A stretch of DNA of 64,000 nucleotides from PALSA-600 sp963842335 (lineage in GTDB: Bacteria > Actinomycetota > Thermoleophilia > Gaiellales > Gaiellaceae): positions 186,001 to 250,000 of the forward strand of contig CAWJGF010000011.1 of NCBI GenBank assembly GCA_963842335.1, in the 5' to 3' direction. A program made the position numbers and the translations under genes. This document shows positions 41,415 to 49,339 of the stretch, in pieces. A model generated the notes under the pieces. It worked only from the letters and a program-made list of their open reading frames with translations, was not told the origin of the DNA and searched no databases. Numbering within the stretch: the first letter of the stretch is position 1; each line of letters starts with the position of its first letter.

Positions 41415-42325
41415 GTCGCGGAGGGCCCCGCCGAGCCGTCGTCGCCGCCGACCTCCAGCTCCCAGGTATTCGACTGCCGGATGACGCGCATGCCGGCGCG
41501 CTCGTAGAGACGGGTCGCTCCGGTCAGCGACTCGGCGTCGACCGAGAGCCGCACCGAGCGCTGGCCAAGATCGTGCAGCGCCCTGAACGAGTGGCGGAGC
41601 AGGGCTTCGCCGACACCGCGCCGCCGCCAGGCGCGGCGGACGCCGAGGGTTCCCACCCAGCCGTAGCCGGGATCGCCGGAGCGCTCCGGGAAGTTGAGCG
41701 CGAGGCCTGCGACCTCGGCGCCCGCCCACGCGAGGAACCAGAGCGACGGATCGAAGCCGGTCTGCTTGACGCTGAACTCACGCCACGTCTCGATCGGTTG
41801 CGGATTGTGTCCCCAGTGATCGGCAAACGCCTCCTCCTGCGCCGCATGGGTCGCCTGCTCGTCCTCGGAGTGGCGATAGCGGCGGATCTCGATTCCGTCA
41901 GGCGCGGAGGGCAACGCGGGCGGATCGTCGCCGAGCTCGATCTCCATCGTGTACGACGCCCGGATCGACCGGTAGCCGCGCGCAGCGACGAGCTCTTCGA
42001 GCTGATGACCCTCGGCGAAGAACGACCGGACGCGCTGCACCCCCTCGTCGCGGGCTCGTGCTTCGGCCCAGTCGAAGATCGCGGGCCACCGACCGGGGGC
42101 GGCCGCGTCGAGATCCATCGTCCCCGCGGCGACCCAGATGTCCCCGTAGCCGACAACCTTGCCGTCCTCCACGAGGACGCAGAGGTTCTCGGGCTGCAGC
42201 GCCTCGTTACGCAACCACTCGCGGATCTCACCGCCGTCCATGCGGCGCGACTCGCCGAACGCCTCCACGAAGAGCTCCGCGACGGCGTCGGCATCCTCCT
42301 CGCGCAGCTGCCGGAGCTCGGTCAC
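41411..42325 (-). CDS. GNAT-family acetyltransferase, two-domain
   Basis: This protein of about 304 residues has two GNAT units. The first is around LRQLREEDADAVAELFVEAFG and CVLVEDGKVVGYGDIWV. The second is around IRRYRHSEDEQATHAAQEEAF, with the acetyl-CoA loop VRRAWRRRGVGEALLRHSFR and RLYERAGMRVIRQSNTWELE. It transfers an acetyl group to an unknown amine. GTG at 42325 is used; a TTG at 42340 would overlap the HAD stop (TTGA) and is equally possible. Confidence 0.85.
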   Translation of the reverse strand: MTELRQLREEDADAVAELFVEAFGESRRMDGGEIREWLRNEALQPENLCVLVEDGKVVGYGDIWVAAGTMDLDAAAPGRWPAIFDWAEARARDEGVQRVRSFFAEGHQLEELVAARGYRSIRASYTMEIELGDDPPALPSAPDGIEIRRYRHSEDEQATHAAQEEAFADHWGHNPQPIETWREFSVKQTGFDPSLWFLAWAGAEVAGLALNFPERSGDPGYGWVGTLGVRRAWRRRGVGEALLRHSFRALHDLGQRSVRLSVDAESLTGATRLYERAGMRVIRQSNTWELEVGGDDGSAGPSAT

Positions 42326-42336
42326 TCCGTGCTCGG

Positions 42337-42984
42337 TCAAGACGGCGGAACGAGCTCGTCGAGCGTCTCGGCGAGCAGTGTCAGATCGGTCAGCTCGCGC
42401 GTCGGGGCGATGCCGCTCGCCCGCTCGCCGACGCGGTTGATCCACACGCTCCGGAGCCCGAGCTCGTTGCTCGGGGCGATGTCGTGGAAGAGCGACGCGC
42501 CGACGTGCACATGTCCCTCGCGCCCTGCGCCGGTGCGGAGGAAGAACTCGTCCCAGTGCCGGCGCGCCGGTTTGTAGGAGCCGATCTCCTGCGCCACGAC
42601 CACCTCGTCGAACGGCACGCCGATCTGCACCTGCGAGGCGGCGATGAAGTCGTCGTCGGTGTTCGACAGGATCGCGAGCTTCCAGCCGGCAAGCCGGGCT
42701 GCCGCGAGGGCATCGTGCGTCTCAGCGAACGGCTGCCAGCCCGGGAGCGATTCCGCGAGCCCGTACTCGGTGCCTGCCGGTGCGCCAAGCCGGCGCATTG
42801 CATCCGTCAGCACTTGCCGGTAGCTCGACGTCCCGTCGCGTTCGAGCTCCGGTTCGACCTCGTGGTAGCGCGCGAGCTGCGAGTCAGCTCGATCCTCGCC
42901 GAAGACCCGCGCAAGTTCGGCGCGAATTCCCCCGTTCCAGTCGATCAGCGTGCCGTAGCAGTCAAAGCTCGCCCAGCGATCCAT
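42337..42984 (-). CDS. HAD-family hydrolase, haloacid dehalogenase-like
   Basis: This 215-residue protein begins WASFDCYGTLIDWNGG (nucleophile Asp). It also has LAILSNTDDDFIA, VVAQEIGSYKPARRHWDEF (Lys) and HVGASLFHDIAPSNELG. The SFDCYGTLIDW start is typical of type II 2-haloacid dehalogenase-like enzymes, but many relatives are phosphatases. TAACGT lies 6 bases before the ATG. It leads the unit with the GNAT and zinc-ribbon/arginase genes. Confidence 0.87.
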   Translation of the reverse strand: MDRWASFDCYGTLIDWNGGIRAELARVFGEDRADSQLARYHEVEPELERDGTSSYRQVLTDAMRRLGAPAGTEYGLAESLPGWQPFAETHDALAAARLAGWKLAILSNTDDDFIAASQVQIGVPFDEVVVAQEIGSYKPARRHWDEFFLRTGAGREGHVHVGASLFHDIAPSNELGLRSVWINRVGERASGIAPTRELTDLTLLAETLDELVPPS

Positions 42985-42996
42985 CCTCGTACGTTA
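42985..42996 (-). promoter_or_regulatory. Leaderless promoter of the HAD gene
   Basis: TAACGT (42996 to 42991) is 6 bases before the ATG at 42984. It overlaps the stop codon of the upstream DUF45 gene, so the two genes are transcribed at least partly independently. Confidence 0.45.
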
Positions 42997-43587
42997 CGCG
43001 GCGGCCTCCTCCTGTGGCGGCCGATAGGCGAGGATCTCCCAGCCGTGCGCGTCGAGCCACGCGCGCGAATCGCGATACGCAGGCCGGCGCGACTCGACGA
43101 GGCGCCAGAACGCAGGACCGTGGTTGTGCTCGACCAGGTGACATACCTCGTGCACGACGACGTAGTCGAGCACGTCGTGGGGGGCGAGCACGAGCCGCCA
43201 GTTGAAGCTCAGAGCGCCGCTCGCGGAGCACGATCCCCAGCGGCTGATCTGATCGCGGAGCGTGATGCGGAGGTAGGCGACGCCGAGCGCCGCCGCTTCC
43301 GACTGGACGAGCAGCGAGATCCGCGCCCGCGCCTCGCGCCGGCCCTGCGCGGCCGTGAGAGTGAGCCGGTCGAGGCCGAGGCTCGGCTCGGCAACGTTCG
43401 CGAGTTGCTTCTCGAGCCACGGCAGATGCTCCTGGATCGCGGCGTCGATGTCGGCGTCCGTCGCCCTCGGCCGGACGACGAGCTCTGGCGGGAGCCCGAA
43501 CCGGACGACGATGCGATGCCCCCGAACGCGAGGCGACCGGCGTATGTGCAACTCGACCAAGCGACCGCCTACGTCCACAAGGCGCAT
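42994..43587 (-). CDS. YgjP/DUF45-family metal-dependent peptidase-like protein
   Basis: This 197-residue protein has the SprT-like zinc motif VVHEVCHLVEHNHGPAFW (HExxH plus a downstream His) and the preceding RWGSCSASGALSFNWRL, typical of the YgjP family. These are predicted metal-dependent hydrolases with no settled substrate. TACCGT (43599 to 43594) lies 6 bases before the ATG. A GTG-N6-CAC palindrome at 43625-43636 is upstream. Confidence 0.9.
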   Translation of the reverse strand: MRLVDVGGRLVELHIRRSPRVRGHRIVVRFGLPPELVVRPRATDADIDAAIQEHLPWLEKQLANVAEPSLGLDRLTLTAAQGRREARARISLLVQSEAAALGVAYLRITLRDQISRWGSCSASGALSFNWRLVLAPHDVLDYVVVHEVCHLVEHNHGPAFWRLVESRRPAYRDSRAWLDAHGWEILAYRPPQEEAAA

Positions 43588-43834
43588 GGCCAGACGGTAG
43601 GAGTCGCCTCGGACGGCAACGGTTGTGACACGTCACCAAAGGCCGGCTCCCCCGGTTCGTGCCCGCCAGTTCCACAGACATGGCCAAGAGGCCACATGGC
43701 CCGAGTCGAACATCGGCGATTTGCGGTCCTTTTCAAAAAGAGACAGCGCACCTCGGGCCAACACCATTGGTCAGACCAAGGGTGTCGGAAGTGCCAACAC
43801 GCCACACGGGAGACGGCGAGTTCGCGGGGCGCGT
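43588..43834. other. Regulatory-looking intergenic region after fabF
   Basis: This 247-base spacer between fabF (ending) and the DUF45 gene (starting), both minus, has no coding frame. It contains GTGACACGTCAC (43625-43636), a TGGCC/GGCCA stem at 43680-43693, and the strong inverted repeat at 43761-43785. TTTTCAAAAAGAG lies near 43731-43743. Confidence 0.5.
43761..43785. promoter_or_regulatory. 25-base inverted repeat containing TTGGTCAGACCAA
   Basis: The two halves pair at 11 of 12 positions around the central A at 43773. The core TGGTCAGACCA matches the operator form TGGTCNGACCA of FadR-type regulators. As RNA on the minus strand it can form a 9-bp hairpin 50 bases after fabF, so a terminator is the alternative. 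No GntR-family gene is in the window. Confidence 0.5.
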
Positions 43835-45076
43835 CTACTCGTCGAACGTGCGCAGGACGAGCGAGGCGTTGTGGCCGCCGAAACCGAAGGAGTTCGAGAC
43901 GGCGACCGTGAGATCGGGCAGGTCGCGGGCGACGTTCGGAACGTAGTCGAGATCGCAGTCGGGATCGGACTCGTCGTAGTTGATCGTCGGCGGCGCCTTC
44001 TTGTCGGCCAGGGCCTGCACGGTGAAGACCGCCTCGACGGCGCCTGCGGCGCCGAAGCAATGGCCGGTGGCGCCCTTCGTCGAGGAGACCGCGAGCTTCT
44101 TCGCGTGCTCCTCGCCGAACGCGATCTTGATCACACGGGTCTCGGCGGCGTCGCCGAGCGGGGTCGACGTCGCGTGCGCGTTCACGTAACCGACCTCCGT
44201 CGGAGCAACGCCCGCGTCGGCCAGTGCCATCGTCATCGCGCGCGCCGGGTTCTCACCGGTCGGATCGGGCTCGGTCATGTGCGACGCGTCCGACGACACG
44301 CCGTACCCGGCGAGCTCGGCGTAGATCTTCGCGCCGCGCGCACGCGCATGCTCGAGCTCCTCGAGCACGAGCACCGCAGCCGCCTCGCCCATGACGAGAC
44401 CGTCGCGCTCCTTGTCGAACGGACGAGACGCGCGCTGCGGATCGTCGTTGCGGCGCGAGAGTGCTCGCATCGCGTCGAAGCCGGCGATCCCGACCTCGGT
44501 GATCGGCGCCTCCGTCCCTCCGGCGAACATCACGTCGGCGCGGCCGATGCGAATCTCGTCCATCGCGTCGCCGATCGCCATGTTCGACGCGGCGCAGGCC
44601 GTGCACTGGCTCATCAACGGCCCCTTCGTCCCAAGCTCGATCGAGACCCAGCCCGCACCCATGTTCGGGATGATCGACGGGATCGAGAACGGGCTCACGC
44701 GGTCGGGGCCACGAGTCAGCAGCACGTGGTAGCAGTCCTGATACGACTGGAGCCCGCCGATGCCGGTGGCGATCGACGCCCCGAAACGGTCGGCCTCCTT
44801 CGCCACCTCGACGCCCGAGTCGGCTTCCGCCTGGCGGGCCGAAGCGATGATCATCTGGGCGAAGCGATCCATGCGACGCGCCGCCTTGTGGTTGATCCAG
44901 ACGGTCGGGTCGAAGTCCTTCAGCTCGCAGGCGAAATGCACGTTGTAGGCCGCATGATCGAACGTCGTGATTTCACCGGCTCCGGACTCACCGGCGACGA
45001 GCGCTGCCCACGACGAGCCGACGTCGTTCCCGAGGGAGCTGACCATGCCAAGGCCTGTGATCACCACGCGCCGCAT
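43835..45076 (-). CDS. fabF: Beta-ketoacyl-ACP synthase II
   Basis: This 413-residue elongating condensing enzyme begins RRVVITGLGMVSSLGNDVG. It has the active-site Cys in QCTACAASNMAIGDAMD and the His motifs VNAHATSTPLGD and KGATGHCFGAAGAVEA. It ends NSFGFGGHNASLVLR. It joins malonyl-ACP to a growing acyl chain. ATG 45076 is chosen by homology; a GTG at 45103 overlapping the fabG stop by one base (TAGTG) would add nine residues. Confidence 0.95.
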   Translation of the reverse strand: MRRVVITGLGMVSSLGNDVGSSWAALVAGESGAGEITTFDHAAYNVHFACELKDFDPTVWINHKAARRMDRFAQMIIASARQAEADSGVEVAKEADRFGASIATGIGGLQSYQDCYHVLLTRGPDRVSPFSIPSIIPNMGAGWVSIELGTKGPLMSQCTACAASNMAIGDAMDEIRIGRADVMFAGGTEAPITEVGIAGFDAMRALSRRNDDPQRASRPFDKERDGLVMGEAAAVLVLEELEHARARGAKIYAELAGYGVSSDASHMTEPDPTGENPARAMTMALADAGVAPTEVGYVNAHATSTPLGDAAETRVIKIAFGEEHAKKLAVSSTKGATGHCFGAAGAVEAVFTVQALADKKAPPTINYDESDPDCDLDYVPNVARDLPDLTVAVSNSFGFGGHNASLVLRTFDE

Positions 45077-45102
45077 GCCGTCCCGTCCGTTGTCGTGAGC
45101 CA

Positions 45103-45840
45103 CTACATCCCCAGTCCGCCGTCGACGAGCAGCACTTCGCCCGTGATGAACGAGGCCGCGTCGGAGGCGAGGAAGCGTACCGCGCCGGCGATCTCGTGAG
45201 CTTCCGCGACGCGGCCGAGCGGCGTCGCCTCCACCATCGCCGCCGTGGCCTCCGGCGGCAGGACGTCGGTGAGCTGTGTCTTCACGTAGCCCGGGGCGAC
45301 GACGTTCGCACGCACGCCGCGCGAGCCGAGCTCGCGCGCGATCGACTTCGTGAACCCGATGATCCCTGCCTTCGACGCGGCGTAGTTGGTCTGGCCCCAG
45401 TTGCCGTGGACACCGACGATGGAGCTGATGTTGACGATCGAGCCGCTGCGCTTCTTCATCATCGGTCGCGTCACGGCACGGCACGTATAGAAGACCGAGC
45501 CGAGGTTCGTGTCGATCACGGTGCGCCAGTCATCGTCCGACATACGGGCGAGCAGACCGTCGCGGGTGAGCCCCGCATTGTTCACGAGCACGTCGACATC
45601 GCCTGCCTCTTCGACGAGTCGCTTCGCGCCCTCCGCCGTCGAGACATCGGCCTGAATCGCGCGGGCGCCGATCGCGGCGGCGAGCTCCTCAGCCTCGTCC
45701 TTTCCCGAGCGGTAGCCGACGACGACCTCCGCACCGGCGCGCGCAAGCTCCTCGGCGATCGCACGGCCGATCCCGCGCGATGCGCCGGTGACGAGCGCGA
45801 GCTTCCCTGAGAGCGTGCAGAAAGCTTCGGCGCTAGCCAA
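45103..45840 (-). CDS. fabG: 3-oxoacyl-ACP reductase
   Basis: This 245-residue short-chain dehydrogenase has LALVTGASRGIGRAIAEEL (NADPH), VLVNNAGLTRDGLL, the catalytic SSIVGVHGNWGQTNYAASKAG (Ser, Tyr, Lys) and ANVVAPGYVKTQLTD. It reduces the beta-keto group in fatty-acid elongation. The only usable start before the Rossmann motif is the TTG at 45840, which overlaps the fabD end by eight bases. Confidence 0.95.
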   Translation of the reverse strand: MASAEAFCTLSGKLALVTGASRGIGRAIAEELARAGAEVVVGYRSGKDEAEELAAAIGARAIQADVSTAEGAKRLVEEAGDVDVLVNNAGLTRDGLLARMSDDDWRTVIDTNLGSVFYTCRAVTRPMMKKRSGSIVNISSIVGVHGNWGQTNYAASKAGIIGFTKSIARELGSRGVRANVVAPGYVKTQLTDVLPPEATAAMVEATPLGRVAEAHEIAGAVRFLASDAASFITGEVLLVDGGLGM

Positions 45841-46753
45841 GAGCCTCCGTCGCCGCGTCGAGCGACTCGAGGTCGTTGACCGAGAACACATGCACCGACC
45901 TGTCGATCCTCTTCAGTAAACCGCTCAGCACGTTGCCCGGCCCCACCTCCACGAACGTCGTGACGCCCTGGGCGATCAGCTCGCCGGCGGCCTGCGTGAA
46001 CTTCACCGGCGCAGTCAGCTGGTCGACGAGCAACTCGCCATAGCGCTGCGCGTCTTCGATCGTCGCGGTCACGGTCGACATGAAGACGGACCGCGGATCG
46101 TGGAACGTCACACGATCGATGGCCGGCCGAAGACGGTCGGCTGCACGCGCGACGAGTGGCGAGTGGAAGGCGCCCGATACGCGCAGCCGGATCGCCCGGC
46201 GCGCCCCTTCGCGCGTTGCCTCGAGGCAGGCCTCGTCCACCGCGGGCGTCTCGCCGGAGATGACGAGCTGGCCAGGACAGTTGTAGTTCGCCGGCCAGAC
46301 GTTCGAGATCTTGCGGCAAAGCGCCTCGACTGCCTCGTCGGCGAGGCCGAGGATCGCCGCCATCGAGCCGGGATGCGCCTGCGCGGCCTCGGCCATCGCG
46401 AGACCGCGTTCGCGGACCAGGCCGATCGCGTCGCGTGACGTGAGCGCGGCTGCGGATCCGAGCGCCGCGAACTCGCCGACCGAGTGGCCGACGACGACAT
46501 CGGGGCGGATTCCACGGCTGCGAAGCGCAGCGTCGAGCGCGAGCGAAGTCGCCACGAGCGCGGGCTGCTGCACCTGCGTATCGACGAGGTCCTCGACCGG
46601 GCGCTCGAAGCAGAGCTCCTTCAGGTCGAGCCCTGAAGCGGCGCTCCCCTCGTCGTACACGGCCATCGCTTCGGGCACGGCCAGGGCGACGTCGCGGCCC
46701 ATGCCGGCCGCGAACGAGCCCTGGCCCGGGAACATGAACGCGATCTTCGTCAT
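45833..46753 (-). CDS. fabD: Malonyl-CoA:ACP transacylase
   Basis: This 306-residue enzyme begins KIAFMFPGQGSFAAGMG. It has the catalytic serine in VVGHSVGEFAALGSAAAL, the arginine in LVRERGLAMAEA and a C-terminal FVEVGPGNVLSGLLKR. It moves malonyl groups to acyl carrier protein. The ATG overlaps the fabH stop (ATGA). Confidence 0.95.
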   Translation of the reverse strand: MTKIAFMFPGQGSFAAGMGRDVALAVPEAMAVYDEGSAASGLDLKELCFERPVEDLVDTQVQQPALVATSLALDAALRSRGIRPDVVVGHSVGEFAALGSAAALTSRDAIGLVRERGLAMAEAAQAHPGSMAAILGLADEAVEALCRKISNVWPANYNCPGQLVISGETPAVDEACLEATREGARRAIRLRVSGAFHSPLVARAADRLRPAIDRVTFHDPRSVFMSTVTATIEDAQRYGELLVDQLTAPVKFTQAAGELIAQGVTTFVEVGPGNVLSGLLKRIDRSVHVFSVNDLESLDAATEALG

Positions 46754-47754
46754 GCAGCAGCTCCAGTCGTCGGATGTGTCCACTCGATCAACGCCGATCC
46801 CCATGTGAGGCCCGCGCCCATTCCTGTCAGAAGCACCAGCTTGCCCGGTTCGAGCCTTCCGTCGTCCGCCGCGTCCGCGAGGGCGAGCGGGATCGAGCCG
46901 GATGAAGTGTTTCCGTACCGTTCGACGTTGACCACCGTTTTCTCCTCGGCCATGCCGAGCTTGCGAACAGCGTGATCGATGATCCGGACATTTGCCTGGT
47001 GCGGGACGTAGACATCGACATCATCGACCGTCTTGCCGCACTCAGCCAGGATCGCCTCTCCCGAGCTGACCATTACCCGCGTGGCGAACTTGAACACCTC
47101 GCGGCCGTTCATCTTCACGAACTTCTCCGGCTCGTCGAAGTGGCGCGAGCCGCTGCCCGGCAGCCAGAGGCTCTCACCGCCGGCGCCGTCGGCGCCGAGC
47201 TCGAAACCGAGAAAGCCGCCGTCCTCGACGGCCTCGAGCACGACGGCACCCGCCCCGTCACCGAACAGCACGACCGTCGAGCGGTCTGTCCAGTCGAGGA
47301 TCTTCGACAGCACGTCGCCGCCGACGACGAGCGCGCGCCTCGAGAGGCCGGATGCGAGCATGGCGTGGGCCTGCGCGACCGCATAGACGAAGCCCGTGCA
47401 ACCGGCCGAGAGGTCGTAGGCGGCAGCATCCGGCATCCCAAGCGTCTCTGCGAGCAAGGCGGCAGCCGAGGGAAACGCCATGTCCGGCGTCACGGTCGCG
47501 ACGATCAGCAGATCGATCGACGAGGCCTCGACGCCGGCCATCTCGAGGGCACGACGGGCCGCCGGCAGCGCGATGTCGGTCAGGGCCTCGTCGTCGGCCG
47601 CCACCCGGCGCTCTCGGATGCCAGTGCGCTCGCGAATCCACTGATCGTTCGTATCGACCATCGTGGCGAGGTCGTCGTTCGTGACCACCCGCTCGGGGAC
47701 GTGGCAGCCGAGGCCGGTGATCGAGATCGGCTGCCCGCTCGTCTGCGCGATCAT
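46750..47754 (-). CDS. fabH: Beta-ketoacyl-ACP synthase III
   Basis: This 334-residue initiating condensing enzyme has Cys119 in YDLSAGCTGFVYAV, His in VYVPHQANVRIIDH and Asn in RYGNTSSGSIPLAL. It starts with ITGLGCHVPERVVTNDDLA. It condenses an acyl-CoA primer with malonyl-ACP. The primer preference (acetyl or branched) is not readable. The ATG overlaps the fabZ stop (ATGA). Confidence 0.95.
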   Translation of the reverse strand: MIAQTSGQPISITGLGCHVPERVVTNDDLATMVDTNDQWIRERTGIRERRVAADDEALTDIALPAARRALEMAGVEASSIDLLIVATVTPDMAFPSAAALLAETLGMPDAAAYDLSAGCTGFVYAVAQAHAMLASGLSRRALVVGGDVLSKILDWTDRSTVVLFGDGAGAVVLEAVEDGGFLGFELGADGAGGESLWLPGSGSRHFDEPEKFVKMNGREVFKFATRVMVSSGEAILAECGKTVDDVDVYVPHQANVRIIDHAVRKLGMAEEKTVVNVERYGNTSSGSIPLALADAADDGRLEPGKLVLLTGMGAGLTWGSALIEWTHPTTGAAA

Positions 47755-48203
47755 TCGCCGGCGCTCGATTCATCAGCACCCACCGCGAACGTGAGCGTCC
47801 CGCGCAGCGCGAGCTCACCGTCGACGGTCGCGCGCGCCTTGCCACGACCGATCGGCCCACGAACGGTCTCGACCTGACATTCGAGCGTCAGCACATCCCC
47901 CGGCCGGACGATCCGCTTGAACCGCACACCGTCGATGCCTGCGAAGAGCGCCAGCTTGCCACGGTTCTCGGGCTGCGAAAGCACGGCGACGGCGCCGCAC
48001 TGGGCCAGCGCCTCGACCATTTTCACGCCCGGCATGATCGGATTGCCGGGAAAGTGGCCGGCGCAATCCTCCTCGGTGACCGTCTTGCGGGCGACGACAC
48101 GCTCGCCGGGAATGAGCTCGATCACGTCGTCGATGAGCAACATCGGGTAGCGGTGAGGGATGACCGCCTCGATCGCGGCCCGGTCGAGCACCACGTCGGT
48201 CAT
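47751..48203 (-). CDS. fabZ: 3-hydroxyacyl-ACP dehydratase
   Basis: This 150-residue hot-dog-fold enzyme has IPHRYPMLLIDDVIEL, the catalytic His50 in AGHFPGNPIMPG and Glu64 in KMVEALAQCG. It removes water from 3-hydroxyacyl-ACP. The ATG overlaps the sigma factor stop by four bases (ATGA), tying it to that gene. No enoyl reductase (fabI) is in the operon. Confidence 0.95.
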   Translation of the reverse strand: MTDVVLDRAAIEAVIPHRYPMLLIDDVIELIPGERVVARKTVTEEDCAGHFPGNPIMPGVKMVEALAQCGAVAVLSQPENRGKLALFAGIDGVRFKRIVRPGDVLTLECQVETVRGPIGRGKARATVDGELALRGTLTFAVGADESSAGE

Positions 48204-48808
48204 GCCGAAAGCTGCTCTGCGAGTGCGCTGCGGCCGCGGTGTGCGTAGCACTTGGCCGTGCCGACCGGCAGGCCCGTGGCGGCGGAGATGTCATCGAACG
48301 AGACGTCGAACGCATCCTTCAGCGCCACGACCGTCGCCTGTGCTGGAGGAAGCTCGGCCAGGCAGCGGCTGAGCTCGCGTCGCGTCTCCGACGCGGCCAG
48401 CTCACGGGCGGGATCGCCGTCCTGCGCGACGCGTGTGTCCTCGAGCAGCGGCTGCGTGCGCCGCTGCGCCGTCCAGCGGGCCTGGGCGACGTCCTTGCAC
48501 GTATTGACGGTCAGCCGGTGCAGCCAGGTTGAGAACTGCGACTGGCCACGAAACTGCCCGACCCGCTGGACGAGCTTCACCAGCGACTCCTGGGCGGCGT
48601 CATGGGCATCATCCGGGTCGTGCAGGACGTGCAGCGCGATCCGGTTCACCCGTTCGGCATGTCGCTCGCAGAGTGCGGCTAGGGCGAGTGAGTCTCCGTC
48701 TTTGGCGCGGCGCACGAGGATTGGGTCCGAAAGCCTCTCGTAGACGAGCGGCCCGTCGGACCGCAGGTCACGGATTGTTGGACGCGATCGGCGGGCGGGA
48801 GGTTGCAC
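48200..48808 (-). CDS. Sigma-70 family (ECF-type) RNA polymerase sigma factor
   Basis: This 202-residue protein has sigma region 2 (VRRAKDGDSLALAALCERHAERV, DDAHDAAQESLVKLVQRVG, FSTWLHRLTVNTCKD). Region 4 is LPPAQATVVALKDAFDVSFDDISAATGLPVGTAKCYAHRG, where the HTH is read in short pieces. No anti-sigma gene is adjacent. It is the first gene of the fab operon, which is unusual and suggests that it may control or be co-expressed with fatty-acid synthesis. The GTG at 48808 is 9 bases after TAGAGT. Confidence 0.9.
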   Translation of the reverse strand: MQPPARRSRPTIRDLRSDGPLVYERLSDPILVRRAKDGDSLALAALCERHAERVNRIALHVLHDPDDAHDAAQESLVKLVQRVGQFRGQSQFSTWLHRLTVNTCKDVAQARWTAQRRTQPLLEDTRVAQDGDPARELAASETRRELSRCLAELPPAQATVVALKDAFDVSFDDISAATGLPVGTAKCYAHRGRSALAEQLSA

Positions 48809-48829
48809 GACGGGCCTACTCTAGTGCGC
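48809..48829. promoter_or_regulatory. Divergent overlapping promoters (fab operon / birA)
   Basis: CTACTCTA (48816-48823) reads TACTCT on the plus strand, 7 bases before the birA ATG at 48830. On the minus strand it reads TAGAGT, 9 bases before the sigma factor GTG at 48808. The start codons are only 21 bases apart. Biotin ligase and fatty-acid synthesis thus share a promoter core, which makes metabolic sense because AccBC needs biotin. Confidence 0.65.
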
Positions 48830-49339
48830 ATGCGTCTGACGCCTGACGTCGTCCTACCGGCGCTGCGCGGTTCCTACGGCCGGGAGTACCACTGGGCGGA
48901 GGAGACAGCGACGACTCAGCGGATGCTCCCCGAGGGTGCCGCGCACGGCGCCGTCGCGCTGGCCGAGCGCCAGACCGAGGGGCGCGGGCGCCTCGGTCGC
49001 ACCTGGGCGGACTCCGGGCTGATGCTCTCGGTCGCGCTCTACCCGCCGCACCCGGTCGCCGAGTGGCCCGGGCTGACCCTGGTCGCGGCCCGCGCCGTCG
49101 CGGACGCGATCGGGCCGGCGGCCAGCATCAAGCATCCGAACGACGTTCTGGTCGCCGGACGCAAGGTGGCCGGGATCCTGGCGGAGGCGGGCGAGCGCGT
49201 CGTGCTCGGAATCGGCATCAACGTCGGTGCAGCCGGCTGGCCGGGCGCCGGTTTCGTCGAGCTCGACCATCTCGAGCTGCTGACCGACGTCCTCGTTCGG
49301 CTCGAGCGCGGCTACGACAGCTGGCTCACGGAGCGCTGA
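48830..49339 (+). CDS. birA: Biotin-[acetyl-CoA-carboxylase] ligase, minimal type
   Basis: This 169-residue protein contains only the ligase catalytic core: YHWAEETATTQRML, the biotin/AMP loop GRGRLGRTWADSG, KHPNDVLVAGRKVAGILAE (usually KWPNDV) and VLGIGINVG. It lacks the N-terminal DNA-binding domain, so it cannot be a BirA-type repressor. The C-terminal SH3-like domain is also missing, making it shorter than most. It attaches biotin to carboxylase carrier protein. Confidence 0.9.
   Translation: MRLTPDVVLPALRGSYGREYHWAEETATTQRMLPEGAAHGAVALAERQTEGRGRLGRTWADSGLMLSVALYPPHPVAEWPGLTLVAARAVADAIGPAASIKHPNDVLVAGRKVAGILAEAGERVVLGIGINVGAAGWPGAGFVELDHLELLTDVLVRLERGYDSWLTER

Noticed and set aside
43625..43636. 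A CRP-type site, GTGACACGTCAC, upstream of the DUF45 gene
   Set aside because: It fits GTG-N6-CAC, but a single short palindrome with no CRP-family gene in view is too weak to call as a regulatory site; I only mention it in the region entry.
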